From: Hemicordylus capensis
Taxonomy: Eukaryota > Chordata > Lepidosauria > Squamata > Cordylidae
Direction of reading: 5' to 3'
Assembly: GCF_027244095.1 (NCBI RefSeq)
Contig: NC_069657.1
Span: forward strand, 241,902,674-241,966,673
DNA: 64,000 nucleotides
Shown: positions 61,301-64,000 of the stretch, piece by piece
Layout: each line of letters begins with the position of its first letter
Numbering within the stretch: the first letter of the stretch is position 1
Position numbers and translations under genes: made by a program
The notes under the pieces: generated by a model
What the model saw: only the letters and a program-made list of their open reading frames with translations
The model's database searches: none
What the model was told of the DNA's origin: nothing

Positions 61301-63306
61301 TAGCTCATTTTCTGTGCTTTGGTGAGATCCTGCCTCCAGCCTTTTAAGGTGTGCAGCAGGTAGCAGAAGATCATGGGAAAAGCAGGTAGGGACACAGTTC
61401 TTATTCTCAGCCACTGCCAACCTTGCAAACCTACCACTTCTGTTTCAGCAAGTCATAAGAATGTAAGAATAGCCCTGCTGCATTTTGCCTCTGATGCTGG
61501 AGAAGGCCTATAGCCCTCAGACTGGTAACTGTCACAAACATTTGATGATTGTGGCACCATTGCTGCAGTTGACCTCCCATGGTTTAGATGAACACTAGGC
61601 TTTCCTCAATCTTATACATATTTCTTGTTTGAGGAATTCACCAGCAACTATGGTAGCATGGATAATGACAGCAAGAAAGTCAGTGCAGACTATGGATAGA
61701 ATTACAGACCAAATTCTCAGACCAAAGCATCACAGAGCTAGCAGATGTCCACAGTCTGACTTGGTAGCCAAGCCAAAATTCTGGTCACCTAGTGGCTTCG
61801 CAAGCTCTGGGCTTGCTCTGCGGAGGATGCTGTTTGGCCAAGGTGCCCAAGATGCTGCAACAGAGTGGTGGACAGTGAAGCTCCCCTGCCTCTCTTTCCA
61901 AAGTGCGTGTGGGTGTCTCAAGGAGATTTGCTGGTTTGACAACACAGGGAGACTAAATAACCTTCAGAGACCCTGCCACCACAACCTTGGTGCCAGGGTT
62001 TACTCCTGCTAACTGAGCAGAGAGGCACCTTTTAAAGTGGTGATTCTCTTATATTTAGCAGGAGGAAAGCAACTGGCCCTATCCAACCCCAGCACAGCAT
62101 CCCTCCAGTGGCGGCGGCTGGTATCTGCCTGTTTCCTTTTTTATTTCGAGCCCTTTGGGGACAGGGTACCATCTTATTTATGTATTCTTTATTTTTCTAT
62201 GTAAACCACGTTGAGGACTTTGGTTGAAGAGCAGTATATAAATATCAGTAGTAGTAGTAGAGAAGAGATTGCTGCACACCTGCCAGTATGATTCGTGCCT
62301 AATTCTCCATCTCCAAAGCTGGGAGGAATGCAGAGGGAATACTGTATTTTCTTGACACTAGGGTTTCCCCCCAAATTCTTTGATATTAGAAACCAGGAGG
62401 CGGAGTTCTCTTAAATGCAGAACCCTCTTTCTTATGGGTAAATACAGATATAATCTGGATTTAATCCCTCTATTTTAAGGGGGTTGTCTTAAATTCAGTG
62501 TCTTCTATTTGGATAGATACTTCATAGGTTAAAAATATAGCACTTTTCATTCTCAAGGTATAATGAAAGTGGCCTTCTTACCATGCAATGCATTTCCCCT
62601 CCCTTTCCCACTTTTCTTTGAAATGTTTTTCCATCCCATACTCCACTCATTCTCAATGTTTACCTCTCAAAACACTAACATAATGAGTGATCACAGTCTA
62701 CAACACCACCAGAGCTGAACTGAGGAAGGAAAACCACCAGAAATAGTTCAGAATCAGTGGTCAGGAGAGATACACTAGTGGCAGCTAACACCACCTGTCG
62801 AGGCCCTCCTTCCCACAGCAGCAGCCGCCACCGCCACATGAGGCAGGGCTAAAGCCTCTCGTTTTGCGGTCGGAGGGTCCAAGGATACGGGGCTCCTCGG
62901 AAGCCACGACCCGAGAGCGAGCCTGCTCTGCGGCCAGGGCCAGGCTGGGGGGGGCGGCGGCGACCCCCCCCCCCCCCCGCTCAGGCGCAGGCTCTTCCGG
63001 GCGCCACGGGACGGCACGAGGGCTGCTTGAAAGCCGTTTCTTGGACCCGGTTGCTCGCGCGAGCCCGAGAGGGAGCGGAGGAGGGAGGGGCGACGCAGGC
63101 GCGCCTTCCGCATGCGCAAAAGACAGCGCAGCGGAGGTTGCTGCCGCCGCCGCGCGTGCTCCCTCCCCTGTTGCTGGCGTCGCGCCCCCAGTTGAGGGAA
63201 CCTACCGGGCTAGAAGCTCCAAGTCGTCCAGGGCGCCCAGAAGCCGGTCCCGGGTACTGCTTCGCTCCCCGCCGCCTGCTACTACTGCTGCTGCCCCCGC
63301 CGCCAT
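43209..63306 (-). CDS. MED4: MED4, Mediator middle-module subunit; complete, seven exons
   Basis: Exons (minus strand) 63306-63206, 59260-59194, 54068-53898, 52404-52347, 50172-50086, 45686-45555 and 43381-43209 join to 789 bp, 262 residues plus stop (human 270). MED4 is a nuclear subunit of the Mediator coactivator and helps hold the middle module together. The protein has a small-residue N-terminus, a helical coiled-coil core (from [20 protein letters not shown] to LKEAEHLL), the [16 protein letters not shown] helix, the block [20 protein letters not shown], and a disordered acidic end with a serine run ([12 protein letters not shown]). All exon phases agree and every intron is GT-AG. The gene converges on NUDT15. 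Confidence 0.97.
44913..45209. mobile_element. hAT MITE with perfect 8-bp TSD
   Basis: 297 bp, ends CAGTGGTGGCTGG and CCAGCTGCCACTG, flanked by CAGAGATC at 44905-44912 and 45210-45217. Inner inverted repeats GATTAGAAGGTGCTTACCAG and GGTAAGCACCTTCTAATC pair. Confidence 0.9.
45240..45493 (-). repeat. Sauria-type SINE
   Basis: Reverse copy: AGAGTGTGCCATCAAGTTG at the 3' end, GGTTTACCATTGCCTCCTCC, and at the head GCGGGGATTCGAACTGGCAA (B box) and GCGCCACGTAAGG. 62 bp from MED4 exon 6. Confidence 0.87.
45555..45686 (-). CDS. MED4: MED4 exon 6
   Basis: 132 bp; acceptor TTTAAG, donor CCAG|GTAATA. Encodes [20 protein letters not shown] and [20 protein letters not shown]; one Thr-to-Ala change from human. 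Confidence 0.96.
45793..46090. repeat. Possible retroelement terminal-repeat fossil
   Basis: Begins TAGTGGGTTCTGCACCTGCG and continues into a moderately GC-rich stretch. The start recalls terminal repeats of reptile DIRS-like elements, but no coding part or partner repeat is present nearby. Confidence 0.25.
46958..47092. mobile_element. hAT palindromic MITE with 8-bp TSD
   Basis: 135-bp hairpin, ends CAGGGTTTCTTAACCTTGGG and the complement AACCCTG-type end, flanks CTTTAAGT and CTTTATGT. Arms nearly perfect: relatively young. Confidence 0.88.
48640..48867 (-). repeat. tRNA-derived SINE
   Basis: Tail at the left (AGCAATAGCAATAGCACTTA), TATATACCGCTCTATAGC, and tRNA-like head at the right whose complement reads CCTGGTGGCGCAGTGG (A box) and AAGTTCGATCCTGACC (B box). 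Confidence 0.82.
49388..49660 (-). repeat. L2-type LINE 3' end
   Basis: TTTGATTTATATACAGACC, TTCCAAAAATGGCTCAGGG, then A-rich UTR and AGGCTGGGCCAAACAGATAG, the reverse of the LINE frame end. Two AAAACCCTGGA blocks show a small internal duplication. Confidence 0.65.
50086..50172 (-). CDS. MED4: MED4 exon 5
   Basis: 87 bp; acceptor TGTCACAG, donor CCAG|GTAAGT. Encodes [20 protein letters not shown] and CAPLTWVP, identical to human. Confidence 0.96.
50525..51002. mobile_element. GC-rich palindromic MITE-like element
   Basis: Ends GATGAGGCTATTCTCATGAC and TCATGAGACCCGCCTCA are inverted; the centre at about 50789-50822 folds (AGCATGCTCTGCGCA and its complement). No convincing flanking duplication. 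Confidence 0.5.
51353..51645. mobile_element. Palindromic MITE-like element
   Basis: AGGCTAGTTCACGCAATCAG at the left and GCTGCTTGTGAGAACCAGCC at the right are inverted, as are GTAGGAGGTAGGGAAAGTGA and TCACTTTCCCCACCTCCTAC. Confidence 0.6.
51753..51845. repeat. Short palindromic squamate repeat
   Basis: CAATCCTATGCACACTTACT then CCCACTGCATTTAGTGGG at the centre and AAGTAAACATGCATCAGATC; halves are inverted. Confidence 0.65.
52347..52404 (-). CDS. MED4: MED4 exon 4
   Basis: 58 bp; acceptor ATATTTAG, donor AAGG|GTGAGT. Encodes [19 protein letters not shown], identical to human over its length. Confidence 0.95.
52853..53020 (-). repeat. tRNA-derived SINE
   Basis: Complement has A box AGCTCAGTGGTAGTGTATC and B box CAGGTTCAGTCCCTGG, then a 3' part related to the 5S SINE end. 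In MED4 intron 3. Confidence 0.8.
53311..53795. mobile_element. hAT palindromic element, 485 bp, 8-bp TSD
   Basis: Starts TAGGGTGTGTACGGAAC, ends TTTGTGCACATCCCTC; flanks ATTTCGAG and ATTTCGGG (7 of 8). Long GC-rich arms include GGCGGCAGCATACCTCCCTG and its complement. Its right end is 102 bp from the MED4 exon 3 donor. Confidence 0.85.
53898..54068 (-). CDS. MED4: MED4 exon 3 (coiled-coil core)
   Basis: 171 bp, 57 codons in phase 0; acceptor GGACAG, donor CTG|GTAAGT. Encodes the most conserved helical part, including [20 protein letters not shown] and [17 protein letters not shown], nearly identical to human. A palindromic hAT element ends about 100 bp beyond the donor. Confidence 0.97.
54910..55600 (-). 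repeat. CR1-type LINE 3' region split by a hAT MITE
   Basis: 54910-54972 and 55099-55600 form one CR1 end in reverse (TTTGGAAGGGGCCCCTGAAG; GACAAATGGCTGCCCAGCC; CTGTTCCAGTTTATCATTGC). Parallel to 7795-8840. Confidence 0.7.
54973..55098. mobile_element. hAT palindromic MITE
   Basis: 126-bp nearly perfect hairpin, start CAGGGGTGGGGAACCTTGGC and complementary end. Flanks share GTATA only, so the target duplication is imperfect. Confidence 0.8.
56360..56740. repeat. Degenerate hAT-like element
   Basis: GCAGAGGTACACTTAGATAA at the left and CCAGGTGTAAGAACTCCACT at the right look inverted; interior is C-rich with a CA run (56476-56492) and three GGGGCCCCCAGGGYGTGT units (about 56628-56690). Confidence 0.4.
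57422..57500. repeat. GC-rich hairpin
   Basis: CCAGCCCCCACCCTACCTCC and GGCTGCTTTCTCCACTCTG pair with CAGAGTGCAGAAAGCAGCC and TTGTGGGGGCTGG around 57462. Pairing weakens outward, suggesting an old larger palindromic transposon in 56.8-57.75 kb. Confidence 0.55.
57900..58035 (+). repeat. CR1-type LINE 3' fragment
   Basis: GGGCTTCCTAGAAGCATTTG, TGGCCACTGTGGAAACAGG and ATGCTGGACTAG, ending CTCTTATGTTCT: plus-orientation counterpart of 35281-35500. Confidence 0.7.
59194..59260 (-). CDS. MED4: MED4 exon 2
   Basis: 67 bp; acceptor TTTAG, donor CCAG|GTAAGC. Encodes [16 protein letters not shown] and SGEESQ, matching human [16 protein letters not shown] and AGEENQ. Confidence 0.95.
59985..61262 (+). 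mobile_element. L2-type LINE, 3' part with RT
   Basis: RT motifs [20 protein letters not shown] (about 60078) and [14 protein letters not shown] (about 60170), then [20 protein letters not shown] and NPDKTEVL, then the C-terminal LALERPP-type end and a T-rich UTR ending TGAGCTGCCCCAAATAG and an AAT tail. Several stops and shifts; 5' truncated. Opposite in orientation to MED4. Confidence 0.82.
61998..62262 (+). repeat. SINE-like unit with LINE-type 3' tail
   Basis: ACTCCTGCTAACTGAGCAGA at the start, CTGGCCCTATCCAACCCCAG, then ATGTAAACCACGTTGAGGAC and a GTA repeat. More diverged at the tail than the 5117 copy. Confidence 0.65.
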
Positions 63307-63520
63307 CGCTAACGCAGGCTGAGAGCAGCTTGCTTCTGCCCGGCAGCGAGGCGGAAGCCCTGAAGGAGGCGTTGGTCCGAAGCAGCGAGGAAACCACGGC
63401 GATCAACAGCGCCCCCCGGCGACACGGCGAGCAACTGCGCGAACCGAACTCTCACCCGGCTCCTCCCCTGAAGCGCAACAGCGGCACCATGTGGTTGATG
63501 GTGTCAGCTACAGAATAAGG
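62800..63520 (-). promoter_or_regulatory. MED4: CpG-island promoter of MED4
   Basis: Very GC- and CpG-rich block that includes exon 1, the start of intron 1 (with a poly-C run at 62965-62980) and about 200 bp upstream of the ATG. No TATA box seen. No other gene is recognisable between here and the right end of the window. Confidence 0.7.
63206..63306 (-). CDS. MED4: MED4 exon 1
   Basis: 101 bp from the ATG at 63306 to donor CCCG|GTAGGT. Residues 1-16 are Ala/Val/Gly-rich ([16 protein letters not shown]), shorter than human and with little identity there; identity resumes at [17 protein letters not shown] (human STRERLLSALEDLEVLS). The start is chosen by homology and CpG-island position. Confidence 0.93.
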
Positions 63521-64000
63521 GGTACCCGAAGCTCCCTTCTTTGACAGTACTCTTGAGACCCGTTAGATGCAGCCAGTTTGCCATGCCAATTTGTTCATTT
63601 TATTCTCTGTACTGTGATCTCCTGTTCTCCAGCCGGGCCCTTTGGCCTTTTTGGTGACTAGTTAGTTTCTCCCTTATTTGAATCTTTAAGCAATTTCTTC
63701 GGATACTAAAGACTGCACTTAAAGTTGTAAAGGTTACAGCTGCACTTACTTGAAATAGCCTAGTCAGAACAGCAGCAGCAGCAGCAACAATAATAACAAC
63801 AACAATAATAAACTTTATTTGTTAGCTGCTCCATAACAAATTGTTCTTTGGGAGGCTCACAACAGAGGATTAAAATATACAATAAAAACACATAACACAT
63901 TAAATCATAAAAGAAAATACAAAATACAATACAAAACAGCTTAAAAACTCATTTTAAAATTAGTTAAAAATCAGAACAAACCTGAATTAAAAAACCTGAA
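63521..64000 (-). repeat. Right edge: unannotated flank and LINE tail
   Basis: 63521-63765 shows no recognised element. 63770-63815 is a CAG/AAC/AAT repeat, and from about 63815 the sequence (AACTTTATTTGTTAGCTGCT, CTTTGGGAGGCTCACAACAG, A-rich) looks like a LINE 3' end in reverse. Confidence 0.5.

Larger units (their letters stand above)
59261..63205 (-). other. MED4: MED4 intron 1
   Basis: 3945 bp, GT-AG. Contains an L2 LINE on the plus strand, a short CR1 end (about 61448-61530) and a SINE-like unit; 62265-62800 has nothing recognised. Confidence 0.9.

Noticed and set aside
62864-63518. Open frames of 141-163 codons around 63 kb, other than MED4 exon 1
   Set aside because: Shadow frames of a CpG island; only the minus-strand frame with the [17 protein letters not shown] block matches a known protein.

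Overview
The window is vertebrate nuclear DNA, most likely from a squamate reptile (lizard). Three conserved protein-coding genes with intact exons and splice sites sit in a background dense with squamate-type repeats: Sauria-type tRNA SINEs, CORE/MIR-like SINEs, a 5S rRNA-derived SINE, CR1 and L2 LINE tails, an R4-clade LINE, many palindromic hAT MITEs with 8-bp target duplications, and a Tc1 transposon. Species cannot be fixed from sequence alone.

Layout. 1-14.2 kb: 5' half of ITM2B on the minus strand (exon 2 at 4168-4296, exon 1 at 13743-13877, CpG-island promoter to about 14.17 kb); later exons would lie left of the window. 14.2-24.6 kb: intergenic, holding a long inverted repeat and a nearly full-length LINE on the minus strand that was itself hit by an R4 LINE and a SINE. 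24.6-30.25 kb: complete NUDT15 on the plus strand (three exons, 167 residues, poly(A) signal). 30.3-42.7 kb: intergenic, with an eroded transposon-like ORF, hAT MITEs, R4 tails, a DIRS-like gag fossil and an almost entire but dead Tc1 element. 42.7-63.5 kb: complete MED4 on the minus strand (seven exons, 262 residues), with a CpG-island promoter at the right and introns full of repeats.

The genes do not form an operon or shared pathway: ITM2B is a type II membrane protein with a BRICHOS domain, NUDT15 a nucleotide-sanitising Nudix hydrolase, and MED4 a subunit of the Mediator middle module. Their proximity is old synteny (human chromosome 13q14 carries the same set). The order ITM2B(-), NUDT15(+), MED4(-) differs from human: the NUDT15-MED4 tail-to-tail pair is flipped relative to ITM2B. 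This, together with a LINE flanked by about 90-bp direct repeats and a 5S-derived SINE family, is the most notable content. I found no operon, CRISPR, prokaryotic or clearly new multi-gene system.
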